In this document: in pieces, positions 46,892 to 57,041 of the stretch
How the letters are laid out: every line of letters starts with the position of its first letter
Position numbering within the stretch: position 1 is the stretch's first letter
From: Streptomyces sp. NBC_01465
GTDB taxonomy: Bacteria > Actinomycetota > Actinomycetes > Streptomycetales > Streptomycetaceae
Length of the DNA stretch: 64,000 bases
Assembly: GCF_036227325.1 (NCBI RefSeq)
Contig: NZ_CP109467.1
Coordinates: 2,790,001 to 2,854,000 of the forward strand
Reading direction: 5' to 3'
Translations under genes and position numbers: made by a program
Notes under the pieces: generated by a model
What the model saw: only the letters and a program-made list of their open reading frames with translations
The model's database searches: none
Told to the model about the DNA's origin: nothing

Positions 46892-47032
46892 CCAGGCAAA
46901 TCCAGCCCGTCCGGCGATTGAGGACACGCGACCGAAGGTCGCGTACGGGGGCGCCGGGGGCGAAGCCCCCGCTTACCGGGGCCCGGGGGGTCTGGGGCGC
47001 AGCCCCAGTTCGGGAAGGGGCGGGGTTGGGGA
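46892..47032. repeat. Dispersed repeat, long copy, inside the nuclease-helicase group
   Basis: CCAGGCAAATCCAGCCCGTC, core TCCGGCGATTGAGG, then GC hairpins (GGGGGCGAAGCCCCC; CTGGGGCGCAGCCCCAG) and TTCGGGAAGGGGCGGG: the same block order as 7424-7571. It fills most of the 175-base gap between nuclease and the next gene and may reduce read-through. Confidence 0.75.
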
Positions 47033-47063
47033 ATCAGCCCCGCGCAGCGGAGGAGATGCACCC

Positions 47064-48650
47064 GTGTCGCTGATCAGCACGCTCGCGCGGCTCGAAGCCG
47101 TCGAGGCCGGCCGCGCCCAGCCCACCGCCACAGTCCGCCACCGCCACCTCTCCGACCACCCCCTCGTCCTCGTCCCCCTCACCACCGCAGGCGAAGCCGG
47201 CGCCCCCCTCGGCGCCCTCGTCGGCACGGACCGCGACGCCCCCCGCCTGCTCACCGTCACCCAGCCCCGCGACCGCGACCTCCGTTTCGCGTTCCTCGCC
47301 GAGCTGGCCGAATCAGTCCTCCCGTACATCGACACCTTCACGGACAACATCGAGACCGCCGAGCGCAACGAACTCGACTCGGAGACCGGCAAGAAGGCCA
47401 AGGTCGAGGTCGAACTCTGTGCGGACGCACCCCAGTTGATCCTCCCCAGCCGCGCCGGCATCGACTTCGTACGCCTCCTCGGCCGCTCCATGCGTTTCCG
47501 CCGCACCGCCGAGGAAGACCCGGAGACCCCCTACCCCGCACCCCCGCGCGTCCCCCTCCTCGGCCGCTGGCTGACGCACTACGGAGAGCGCGCCCGCGTC
47601 CCCGGCTCCTCGCTCCTCCTCTCGGCGACCGATCTCCTCAACCGGCACTGGGCAACGGGCCAGTCCACGCTGGAGGACCAGCACCTGGGCGCCCTGCTCG
47701 CCTGGATCGACCCGCCCGAGGGCACCTCCGGGGCCGAGGCCGCGCTCCACGCCGAGCTCGACCGCGACCCCAAGGGACAGCTGATCTGCCCGCCCGCGGG
47801 CCCGGCCACCGACCCCGCCTTCGACAACAAGCTCCTGGCCCCCGCCATCGAGCGCCACGACCGGGCCCGCCAGGCCCTGGCGACCGCCGAGGACGGCCTC
47901 GCCGCCGATGCCCACCTCGCCGAACTCGCCGCCGCCGAGCGGCAGATCCGCGAGGTCCTCAACGCCGTGATGCGCCCCACCTGGGACGCCGTCTGGCGCT
48001 CGATCGACCACCTCCGCACCCTCCCCGAGGGCCCCCGCGCCACCGACCGCTGGACCCGCGACCGCTGGTCCTTCACCGGCCACCGCGACCGGGTGCGCGC
48101 GGGCGAACCCCCGCAGCCGCGCCGCGACGACGCCGTGACGGCCGCCCAGAAACTGGCCTCCCGGGAGACCGCGCAGGCCCAACTCGACGCCCAGGAAGCC
48201 CTGGACGACCCGCTCGTCATGGCGGGCCGCCGCCTCGCGGGCGAGGCGTTCGCGGGCGAGGTCGTCGACGTCACGATGGCGTGGAGCGAGTCGAAGCGCC
48301 CGTCCCCCCGCCCCCTGATCGCGTTCCGTACGGACGACGCCCCGCACCTGGCCGAGCGCGCCAAGGTCCACCGCTCCCTCGAAGGCAAGCCGCAGAGCGC
48401 GGAGTTCGTCGCGTACGAGGAGGACGGCACGCTCACCCTGCGCCTGGTCAACGGGATGGGCCGCTCGAAGGACCCGGCCCCCGGAACGGTCCCCGAGAAG
48501 GGCGACCGGATCTGCTGGACGCTCTTCGAGCACTCCTCCCGAGGCGGCCCGGACCTCCCCGCCCAGGAGGACACCCCCTGGACCCACGGCGGCCCCCCGG
48601 GCACGACGGCGGAGAACCCGGACCCCGTAACGACGGAGGACGTCCTGTGA
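47064..48650 (+). CDS. Unknown 528-residue protein between nuclease and helicase genes
   Basis: No family recognised. N-terminal third is beta-rich with LLTVTQPRDRDLRFAFLAELAES and ILPSRAGIDFVRLLGRSMRF; the middle is charged and helical, probably coiled coil (RHDRARQALATAEDGLAADAHLAELAAAERQIREVL); the C-terminal part (EVVDVTMAWSESKRPSPRPLIAFRTDD ... DRICWTLFEHSSRGG) looks like a small beta-barrel. A stalk followed by a barrel is what precedes the motor domains in Upf1/Dna2-type helicases, so it might supply these parts in trans; this is a guess. GTG 47064 has GGAGGAG about 9 bases upstream. Ends 112 bases before the helicase. Confidence 0.8.
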   Translation: MSLISTLARLEAVEAGRAQPTATVRHRHLSDHPLVLVPLTTAGEAGAPLGALVGTDRDAPRLLTVTQPRDRDLRFAFLAELAESVLPYIDTFTDNIETAERNELDSETGKKAKVEVELCADAPQLILPSRAGIDFVRLLGRSMRFRRTAEEDPETPYPAPPRVPLLGRWLTHYGERARVPGSSLLLSATDLLNRHWATGQSTLEDQHLGALLAWIDPPEGTSGAEAALHAELDRDPKGQLICPPAGPATDPAFDNKLLAPAIERHDRARQALATAEDGLAADAHLAELAAAERQIREVLNAVMRPTWDAVWRSIDHLRTLPEGPRATDRWTRDRWSFTGHRDRVRAGEPPQPRRDDAVTAAQKLASRETAQAQLDAQEALDDPLVMAGRRLAGEAFAGEVVDVTMAWSESKRPSPRPLIAFRTDDAPHLAERAKVHRSLEGKPQSAEFVAYEEDGTLTLRLVNGMGRSKDPAPGTVPEKGDRICWTLFEHSSRGGPDLPAQEDTPWTHGGPPGTTAENPDPVTTEDVL

Positions 48651-48762
48651 CGTTCACCCCGGCCCCGGCGCCCGCAGGAACAGGGCGGCCCTGCTCGCTC
48701 ACCCCCGCTCGACCGGGCGCGACCTGCACCGGCCGACCCCACACGCCCTCGGAGGACGCCCA

Positions 48763-50103
48763 GTGACCCCCTCCCCCGGCTTCGACCCCGGCGCGGAAGC
48801 CGCCCGCGCCACACAAGCCATCCTCGACTCGACGCTGCACGACGCCGCCCGCGGCGTCGTCGTCGACTCCCCGCCCGGCGCGGGGAAGTCGACCCTCGTG
48901 GTCCGTGCGGCCCGCGAACTCGCCGCCGCAGGGCGTCCGTTGATGGTCATCGCGCAGACGAACGCCCAGGTCGACGACCTGGTGGTCCGCCTCGCCGACA
49001 AGGACCCCGACCTCCCCGTCGGCCGCCTCCACAGCAGCGACCCCGACCCGTACGACAAGGTCCTCGACGACCTCCCGAACGTCCGCAAGTCGTCCAAGGC
49101 CGCCGACCTCACCGGCCTCGACATCGTGATCTCGACCGCCGCGAAGTGGGCCCACGTCAAGAACGTCGACCCCTGGCAGCACGCGATCGTCGACGAGGCG
49201 TACCAGATGCGCTCGGACGCACTCCTCGCCGTCGCGGGCCTCTTCGAGCGGGCCCTGTTCGTGGGCGACCCTGGCCAGTTGGACCCCTTCTCGGTGGTCG
49301 GAGCAGACCAATGGGCCGGCCTGTCCTACGACCCCTCGGCGAGCGCGGTCTCCACGCTCCTCGCCCACAACCCGGACCTCCCCCAGCACCGCCTCCCGGT
49401 CTCCTGGCGCCTGCCGGCCTCGGCGGCCCCGCTGGTGTCGAGCGCGTTCTACCCGTACACGCCCTTCCGCAGCGGTACGGACCACGGCGACCGGCGCCTG
49501 ACCTTCGGCGTCCCGTCCGACGGCACGGCGCCCGACCGGGCCCTGGACGAGGCGGCGGAGTCCGGCTGGGCCCTGCTCGAGCTCCCCGCCCGCCACACCC
49601 CGCGCACCGACCCCGAGGCGGTCAGGGCCCTGGCCCACACGGTCCGCCGCCTCCTGGACCGCGGCGGCGCGGCCCTCAGCGAGCAGTCCGCCGACCCGGT
49701 CCCGCTGACGGCGGACCGGATCGCGGTGGGGACGGCACACCGGGACCAGGCGGCGGCGGTACGGGCAGCCCTGTCCGACCTGGGCGTGACGGGCGTCGCG
49801 GTGGACACCGCCAACCGCCTCCAGGGCCGCGAGTTCGACGTGACGGTGATCCTGCACCCCCTGTCGGGCCGCCCCGACGCGACGGCGTTCCACCTGGAGA
49901 CGGGCCGCCTCTGCGTCCTGGCCTCCCGCCACCGCCACGCGTGCATCGTGGTCTGCCGCGAGGGCGTGGCGGAGCTCCTGGACGAACACCCCTCGACGGA
50001 ACCGGTCCACCTGGGAGTGACGCTGAAGTTCCCGGACGGCTGGGAGGCGAACCACGCGGTCCTGGCCCACCTCGCGGAACACCGGGTGCCCTGGACCAGC
50101 TGA
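48763..50103 (+). CDS. Superfamily 1 helicase (Upf1/Dna2-like motor)
   Basis: A 446-residue ATP-dependent helicase/translocase. Motif I VDSPPGAGKSTLVVR (Lys42), motif Ia VIAQTNAQVDDLV, motif II IVDEAYQM (Asp144-Glu145), motif III FVGDPGQLDPF, motif IV-V VDTANRLQGREFDVTVILHPLSG and motif VI VLASRHRHACIVV. The second Arg-rich motif is RHRH rather than the more usual RxR. Short for the group: no N-terminal stalk or barrel. GTG 48763 with GGAGGA about 6 bases upstream. Its last 60 bases are duplicated downstream. Confidence 0.88.
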   Translation: MTPSPGFDPGAEAARATQAILDSTLHDAARGVVVDSPPGAGKSTLVVRAARELAAAGRPLMVIAQTNAQVDDLVVRLADKDPDLPVGRLHSSDPDPYDKVLDDLPNVRKSSKAADLTGLDIVISTAAKWAHVKNVDPWQHAIVDEAYQMRSDALLAVAGLFERALFVGDPGQLDPFSVVGADQWAGLSYDPSASAVSTLLAHNPDLPQHRLPVSWRLPASAAPLVSSAFYPYTPFRSGTDHGDRRLTFGVPSDGTAPDRALDEAAESGWALLELPARHTPRTDPEAVRALAHTVRRLLDRGGAALSEQSADPVPLTADRIAVGTAHRDQAAAVRAALSDLGVTGVAVDTANRLQGREFDVTVILHPLSGRPDATAFHLETGRLCVLASRHRHACIVVCREGVAELLDEHPSTEPVHLGVTLKFPDGWEANHAVLAHLAEHRVPWTS

Positions 50104-50244
50104 CGCGAGCCCCGGCCCTCACCCCCGGACCCCAATCGCCGGACGGAGTCCGGCACGCCGCCGGAGGCGGCAAATGAATACAGCCCCGGACGGCTGGGAG
50201 GCGAACCACGCGGTCCTGGCCCACCTGGCAGAACACCGGGTGCC
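50031..50244 (+). repeat. 60-base direct duplication of the helicase 3' end
   Basis: Bases 50031-50090, encoding PDGWEANHAVLAHLAEHRV, recur at 50185-50244 with two differences (58 of 60). The second copy ends in frame as VPYQP-stop, the first as VPWTS-stop. The 94 bases between hold a copy of the dispersed repeat (CCCAATCGCCGGACGGAGTC). The region to 50340 has no other gene. Confidence 0.9.
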
Positions 50245-50340
50245 GTACCAGCCGTAACCACCAAGGGCAGGGCAGGCCCCCTTGCGCGGCGTTGGACAAT
50301 GGACGGTGGTCATCACAGCACCACGAAGGAGCAGCAACCC

Positions 50341-50685
50341 ATGGCGGAGTCCGACCAGAGCGAGCAGCCACGGCGTCTGCGTCCCGCGCCCCTCCTCTTC
50401 GAGCCCTCGGAGGCGGCCACCGACCCCGAGCACTTCTTCGACCTGGAGTCGATGGACGATCCCGCGGCCCTGCTCACCCGGGCCACGGAGCTGACCCTGG
50501 CGTTCCGCGCCGCGGCCGACCGGGCAACGGAGTTCCAGGCGGTCGCCGCGGCCCAGCTCGCCGACCCCCGCCGCTTCGACCGCCTCACCGCGGCCGACAT
50601 CGCGGACCGCGCCCAGTGGACGGAGGACTACGCGAAGAAAATGATCGACTTCGGCCGCGACCTCCTGAAGGACGCCACCTCCTAG
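50341..50685 (+). CDS. Small helical protein after the helicase
   Basis: A 114-residue acidic, largely helical soluble protein (DDPAALLTRATELTLAFRAAADRATEFQAVAAAQLADPRRFDRLTAADIADRAQWTEDYAKKMIDFGRDLL). No domain recognised. ATG 50341 has GAAGGAG about 8 bases upstream. Same orientation as the nuclease-helicase genes, 237 bases past the helicase, so membership in the same group is possible but not shown. Confidence 0.65.
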   Translation: MAESDQSEQPRRLRPAPLLFEPSEAATDPEHFFDLESMDDPAALLTRATELTLAFRAAADRATEFQAVAAAQLADPRRFDRLTAADIADRAQWTEDYAKKMIDFGRDLLKDATS

Positions 50686-50904
50686 CACCCCCGCGCGCCG
50701 GACGGAGTCCGGCACAGCGGCCCGAAGCCCGAGAGGCCCGCCAGTGCCGAACGGTGCGAGGGTCGCACGCGAAGGAATGGACACCACCCGCCCATAGCCG
50801 ACTGGCATATGCCGGACCGCAAGATACTCCCCGCCGGCCCGCCCTGTCCCGGTTTCTGCCAACCCTCAGAAGTGGAACCGTCACAGCCGGTAGATCTAGA
50901 TCCC
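50686..50904. other. Spacer with a fragment of the dispersed repeat
   Basis: 219 bases without a gene. Holds GCGCCGGACGGAGTCCGGCA near 50695, matching 50136-50155, and a short palindrome TAGATCTAGATC close to the following start. Confidence 0.5.
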
Positions 50905-51513
50905 ATGAGCGACGTTTTCTCCCTCCTCCGTGACAGCGACCGCGACCGCACCCACACCCAGGCCGCCGAGGTGACCCCGGCGGGCGCCGCCTGGCTCGCC
51001 TCCGCCGTCGCCTACCCGCGCTCCACGCTCTCGCTGTGGGAGTCCCGGCCCGTCGCCCCGGTCGTCCTGCCCTGCGGGTCGGCCTTCGACGTGGTCAATG
51101 TGCCCGCGATGTTCGGCCGGCGGATGCTGGACGCCTTATGGGCGGAGGGCCCGGGGTGCGGCCCGGTCGCCACGCACCGGGGCCGGATGCTGCTCTTCAC
51201 CGCCCCGGGGACCGCCCAGCGACTGCCCTCGCTCCTCGACTGGGAGGAGTGGGGCTCGGAAGTGCCGCCGCTGCTCTGTCACGGCGTCGGCGACGCCGTG
51301 ACCGTACCGTCGCCGGCCCGTACCGACGCCCCCGCCGGGGCCCGCTGGGTGGTCGCCCCCGACACCCGCCACCCCTGGCTCCCGGGGCCCGAGGTGATGC
51401 TCTGGGCCTGCGTACGCGCAGCCCGTGCGACCTCGGTGTCCTCCCCGCGGATATCGATTTTTCCTCCGGCCGATCAGGGTGCTAATGTCTACGACGTCAC
51501 CAGGCGCCGTTAG
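50905..51513 (+). CDS. Primase/polymerase-like protein with a TTA codon
   Basis: A 202-residue protein resembling Streptomyces proteins annotated bifunctional DNA primase/polymerase N-terminal domain: GAAWLASAVAYPRSTLSLWESRPVAPVVLPCGSAFDVVNVPAMFGRRML ... PGPEVMLWACVRAARATS ... ISIFPPADQGANVYDV. It contains the only in-frame TTA in the window (51136-51138), so translation should depend on the bldA leucyl-tRNA. The last three codons and stop lie inside the tRNA-Lys gene. ATG 50905 was chosen as the family start; no good SD is visible. Enzymatic activity is uncertain for this short version. Confidence 0.7.
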   Translation: MSDVFSLLRDSDRDRTHTQAAEVTPAGAAWLASAVAYPRSTLSLWESRPVAPVVLPCGSAFDVVNVPAMFGRRMLDALWAEGPGCGPVATHRGRMLLFTAPGTAQRLPSLLDWEEWGSEVPPLLCHGVGDAVTVPSPARTDAPAGARWVVAPDTRHPWLPGPEVMLWACVRAARATSVSSPRISIFPPADQGANVYDVTRRR

Positions 51514-51577
51514 CTCAGTTGGTTAGAGCAGCTGACTCTTAATCAGCGGGTCCGGGGTTCGAGTCCCTGACGGCGCA
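51504..51577 (+). tRNA. tRNA-Lys (CTT)
   Basis: Acceptor GCGCCGT with ACGGCGC, D-arm GCTCAGTTGGTTAGAGC, anticodon loop CTCTTAA with anticodon CTT, T-arm GGGGTTCGAGTCCC, discriminator A. No encoded CCA. Its 5' end overlaps the last 10 bases of the preceding coding region. Confidence 0.96.
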
Positions 51578-51583
51578 CAGACA

Positions 51584-51623
51584 GAAGAAGCCCCTCGCAG
51601 GTTCACCTGCGAGGGGCTTCTTC
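51584..51623. terminator. Terminator after tRNA-Lys
   Basis: Perfect 18-base-pair stem (GAAGAAGCCCCTCGCAGG, 51584-51601, with 51606-51623), loop TTCA, just before the convergent metalloprotease gene. Confidence 0.9.
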
Positions 51624-51639
51624 GTGTGCTCACGCGCTC

Positions 51640-52890
51640 CTACGCCGGACCCGGCGTGACCCTGATCGTCCAGGCCCCCGACCGCGTCCGGTCGGTCACC
51701 TGCACCCTCGTCCCGTCGTCCGGCACCGTGAAGGTCTCGCCGACCCGGAGCGGCGCATCGGCGAGCTGCGGATAGACCGACTGGTCCCAGCAGGCCGCGG
51801 TCCTCGGGTGCGTGTCGATCACCTCGACGGGCCCGCCGCCCGACTCCGTCCCGCTGCGCACCCGGTACAGGAGCACGCCCTCGGTGCAGGTCGAGCGGTC
51901 GTTGCCGGTGGACGAGCGGGCCTCGATGGCGATGACGCTGTCGTCCCCGGTCCGTACGACCGCGAGCCGCGTCCCGCCACCGCCCCCGCCGCGGGCGGGC
52001 AGCGACTCCAGCGAGTCCAGGGTGAGGCGCCCGCCGCCGCCGCGCTGCACGCACGCGACCTGGCGCGGGTCGAGCCAGCCCAGCTTCCACTTGTGCCAGG
52101 CGAAGAAGTCCGGGGCGAGCCCGAACTGGCTGCCCATGACGTCCCAGTCGCCGACGTAGGTGTCCCAGTCGCCGTTGCCGTCCGTCGGCCGGTGGTAGAG
52201 GTCGGGCAGGTCGAAGACGTGCCCGGTCTCGTGGGCCAGCACGTTGCGGTCCGGCGGGTGCTGCTCGAAGACGGTGACCAGGCGCTTGAGGTCGTGGCCG
52301 TCGGCCCGCATCGGGGTGTCGAAGTTGACGACCTTGGTGGCGTCGGCGTTGACCCCGGGGGCGTCCGGATCGGCGACGAGATAGACGACGTCGTACTTGC
52401 CGAAGTCCACCGAGGGGTCCGCGGCGGCGACCGCGTCGCGCAGATAGGCGGTGCGCCGGTCGGCGTCCCAGTCCCGCTCTATGTCGTACGAGGTCGCCGA
52501 CTCGGGCATCTGGATCCACTGCTTCAGCGGATGCGGGCGCAGCGTGAACTTCCCGTACGAGGCGCGCTGGAAGAAGTTGCTGGTGGCGGGGAAGTAGTCG
52601 CCCGCGAGTTCCTCGGGGGTGGACAGCGGCTCCGAGTCCGGGAAGGACAGGAAGATCATGACCGCGTCGAGCGCCTTGTCGGGGCGGGTGTACGCGGAAT
52701 TCCAGCTGTCCAGGCCCAGCGAGTGGTGCGCGCCCGTGCGCGGCAGCGCGCAGGGCCCGGCGGCCGCCGATGCGGCGACGGCGGGACCTGCCGCCAGAGT
52801 GATGGCGGCGAGCGCCAACAGGGAAGTGAGGCCGGCCGCCGTACTGCGCAGGCGGCGGTCCACTCCCCCGGGTGTCGGATGACGCTCCAC
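51640..52890 (-). CDS. Secreted M6-family metalloprotease
   Basis: A 416-residue exported zinc protease. Signal peptide (AAGLTSLLALAAITLAAGPAVAASA) to about residue 40. The zinc motif is VLAHETGHVFDLPDLYHR (HExxH with the third ligand Asp/His nearby), followed by GDWDVMGSQFG, the M6 (immune-inhibitor-like) pattern. The C-terminal half is beta-rich. GTG 52890 has GGAGG 6 bases upstream. Convergent with tRNA-Lys. Target proteins are unknown. Confidence 0.87.
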   Translation of the reverse strand: MERHPTPGGVDRRLRSTAAGLTSLLALAAITLAAGPAVAASAAAGPCALPRTGAHHSLGLDSWNSAYTRPDKALDAVMIFLSFPDSEPLSTPEELAGDYFPATSNFFQRASYGKFTLRPHPLKQWIQMPESATSYDIERDWDADRRTAYLRDAVAAADPSVDFGKYDVVYLVADPDAPGVNADATKVVNFDTPMRADGHDLKRLVTVFEQHPPDRNVLAHETGHVFDLPDLYHRPTDGNGDWDTYVGDWDVMGSQFGLAPDFFAWHKWKLGWLDPRQVACVQRGGGGRLTLDSLESLPARGGGGGGTRLAVVRTGDDSVIAIEARSSTGNDRSTCTEGVLLYRVRSGTESGGGPVEVIDTHPRTAACWDQSVYPQLADAPLRVGETFTVPDDGTRVQVTDRTRSGAWTIRVTPGPA

Positions 52891-53207
52891 GTCGACCTCC
52901 GGGTAACGGATGCGGAACACCCCACCCACACTGTGGTGATTTGGGAGGTTTCGCACTGTTCCGATGCCCCAGTCGGGTGACCGACCGAACACCCCGGCAC
53001 TTCACGGAAAGTCACAAACGATCACGAGCAAGAGCCACCTCGATCACACCCGCGCAGAAACGATCGACCGCGAGCACAGGGTGCTCCGCATCACTGCGGG
53101 AGTACGGTGGCGAAGCTGGCTGGGCCCTTGCGCCAGCCTCTATGATCGGCACACTTACCTCGCCGGATTCCATCTGTACGAGAACAACTGCCCTGCGGGA
53201 GCGAGCG

Positions 53208-55028
53208 GTGAGCGGAACCTCCGACGGACCGAGCCAGGCGCCCGGTACGCCGCGCACACCCCGGCTTACGGTCACGGAGCGTCATGCTGTCGGCCGGACC
53301 GCCTCCGAGCTGCGCGACTACCGCGCCGCCTTCCACGCGGCCCAGCTCGCCATGGCGGTCGTCGACCGCGAGGGCCTCGTCGTCACCGCCAACGACGCCC
53401 TCGCCGCACTGCTCGGCACCGACCCCGCCTCGCTGACCGAACGGCCCGCCGCCGACCTCGTCGACCTGGCCGCCGACGCCCGCACCTGGCACGCCTACCG
53501 CGAGGTGCTCCGCGGCCGCCGCTCCCGCTTCCGCTGCACGCGCCGCCTCAAGCACCCCGACGGGCACTCGCTCTGGGCCGAGGTGAGCGTCGCCCCCGTA
53601 CCCGACAGCTCCAGCGTGCTGGTCTCGGTCTCCGACATCAGCGACCGGCGCGAGCTCCAGGCGCGGCTGCGGCACCTGCAGATGCACGACCCGGTGACCC
53701 GCCTCCCCAACCGCACCCTGTTCTTCGAGCGGCTCTCCGCCGCCCTCGACACCTCCTCCTGCGGGCAGAGCGGAACCGGCAGGATCGGCCTCTGCTATCT
53801 GGACCTCGACGGCTTCAAGGCGGTCAACGACACACTCGGCCACCGCGTCGGCGACCGGCTCCTCAGCGCCGTCGCCGCCCGCCTCACCACCTGCGCCGAC
53901 CAGGCCGGATACACCCGCAGCAGCGGCCATCTGGTCGCCCGGCTCGGCGGCGACGAGTTCGCACTGCTCGTCGAGGACTCCACGGGTACGGAACAGCTCG
54001 CCGACCTCGCCAGGTCGGTGCTCGTCGCCCTCCAGGAGCCGTTCGACCTGGCCGGCCAGCGGCTCTCGGTGTCGGCCTCGATCGGGGTCGTGGAGCGCAT
54101 CGCGGCGGGCACCACGGCGACCGGTCTGATGCAGGCCGCGGACACGACGCTCTACTGGGCGAAGGCGGACGGCAAGGCCCGCTGGACCCTCTTCGACCCG
54201 GAGCGCAACGCCCACCGGATGACCCGCCAGGCGCTCACGTCATCGCTGCGCCCCGCCGTCGAGCGGGGTGAATTCACCCTGGAATACCAGCCGTTGGTCG
54301 GGATGGCGGACGGAGTGGTGCGGGGCGTGGAGGCGCTGGTGCGCTGGCGGCACCCGCAGTTCGGCATGCTCGCGCCGAATCGGTTCATCGGTATCGCCGA
54401 GGAGGACGGCTCGATCGTCCAGCTGGGGCGCTGGGTGCTGCGGACCGCGTGCGTCCAGGCCAGGCAGTGGCAGCTCGACCATCCGGACGAGGAGCCGCTC
54501 TTCGTGAGCGTCAACGTCGCGGTGCGCCAGGTGTGGGACTCGGATCTGGTGGCCGATGTGGCGGGCATTCTCGCGGAGACCGAACTCGCCCCGGAACTGC
54601 TGCAGTTGGAGCTGACGGAGTCCGCGGTGATGGGGTCGGCGGGGCGTCCGCTGCAGGCTCTGCAGGCGCTCAGCGACATGGGCGTGCAGATCGCCATCGA
54701 CGACTTCGGCACCGGCTACTCGAACCTGGCCTATCTCAGCCGCCTGCCCGTCTCCGTACTGAAGCTGGACGGCTCCTTCGTGCGCGGCTTCCAGTACGAC
54801 GAGGGCGGTACGCACCCCAACCCGGCCGACGAGGTGATCGTCGAGACGCTCGTCCAGCTGGCGCACCGGCTGGGGCTGACCGTCACCGCCGAGTGCGTGG
54901 AGACGCCCGAGCAGGCGGCGCGGCTGCGGCGGATCGGCGTCGACACCGGGCAGGGGTGGCTGTACTCGCGTGCGGTCGCGCCGGAGAAGATCGACACGAT
55001 GATCGGGGTCAGTCCGCTGCCGGCCTGA
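53208..55028 (+). CDS. cdgA: PAS-GGDEF-EAL c-di-GMP protein (CdgA)
   Basis: A 606-residue soluble protein. PAS domain at about residues 40-160 (AFHAAQLAMAVVDREGLVVTANDALAALLG), GGDEF domain with intact active site ARLGGDEFALLVED near 245, and an EAL phosphodiesterase domain with EALVRWRHP, LELTESAVM, IDDFGTGYSNLAYLSRLP and AECVETPEQ, all key residues kept. No product-inhibition RxxD before GGDEF. S. coelicolor CdgA has this layout and position as I recall, and controls development through BldD and c-di-GMP. GTG 53208 is chosen with GGGAGCGAGCG just upstream; I saw no clear BldD box. Confidence 0.9.
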   Translation: MSGTSDGPSQAPGTPRTPRLTVTERHAVGRTASELRDYRAAFHAAQLAMAVVDREGLVVTANDALAALLGTDPASLTERPAADLVDLAADARTWHAYREVLRGRRSRFRCTRRLKHPDGHSLWAEVSVAPVPDSSSVLVSVSDISDRRELQARLRHLQMHDPVTRLPNRTLFFERLSAALDTSSCGQSGTGRIGLCYLDLDGFKAVNDTLGHRVGDRLLSAVAARLTTCADQAGYTRSSGHLVARLGGDEFALLVEDSTGTEQLADLARSVLVALQEPFDLAGQRLSVSASIGVVERIAAGTTATGLMQAADTTLYWAKADGKARWTLFDPERNAHRMTRQALTSSLRPAVERGEFTLEYQPLVGMADGVVRGVEALVRWRHPQFGMLAPNRFIGIAEEDGSIVQLGRWVLRTACVQARQWQLDHPDEEPLFVSVNVAVRQVWDSDLVADVAGILAETELAPELLQLELTESAVMGSAGRPLQALQALSDMGVQIAIDDFGTGYSNLAYLSRLPVSVLKLDGSFVRGFQYDEGGTHPNPADEVIVETLVQLAHRLGLTVTAECVETPEQAARLRRIGVDTGQGWLYSRAVAPEKIDTMIGVSPLPA

Positions 55029-55073
55029 CCCCGAATCACCGTGCCCCTGTGGGGGGTTCAGATGGTCATCCGG

Positions 55074-56780
<1,707 letters not shown>

Positions 56781-56853
56781 TTACAGCCTCCGGTGGGGAG
56801 CGGGTGAGGTCGGTCGTGGAGTAGAGATAGCGACCCCGTCAGCACCGAGTCAA

Positions 56854-56885
56854 TGGTCTGAACCAAATTGAGGACTAGACCAATT
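56854..56885. promoter_or_regulatory. Chitinase promoter direct repeats / DasR-like site
   Basis: On the gene strand TGGTCTAGTCCT (56871-56882 region) and TGGTTCAGACCA (56854-56865) are two copies of the known chitinase 12-base repeat TGGTCCAGACCT; TGGTCTGAACCA also matches 10 of 12 bases of the dre core TGGTCTAGACCA. Likely control by DasR and by the chitin-responsive activator. Confidence 0.78.
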
Positions 56886-56927
56886 TGGCCGTGAAACCGC
56901 TTACGGTGGAGGTGCGTTGGGCACACA

Positions 56928-56962
56928 AAAACCGCCCGCCACCATGGGTGACGAGCGGTTTA
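56928..56962 (-). terminator. Terminator of the flavin oxidoreductase gene
   Basis: On the minus strand AAACCGC (56955-56961) pairs with GCGGTTT (56929-56935), with an inner CACC/GGTG stem, followed by TTTTT. A classical intrinsic terminator downstream of the gene ending at 57042. Confidence 0.7.
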
Positions 56963-57041
56963 AGGCTGAGTTAATCGATCTTGGCGGGGTGGGCGGGGCG
57001 GCTGCCGGGATCTGGACCAGGCAGTTCCGGTAACCCAGGAT

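Noticed and set aside
52891..53207. Upstream coding extension of cdgA and a BldD box
   Set aside because: The frame is open but has poor coding character and overlaps the metalloprotease promoter; ACTTCACGGAAAGTCACAAA near 53000 is only loosely like a BldD site.
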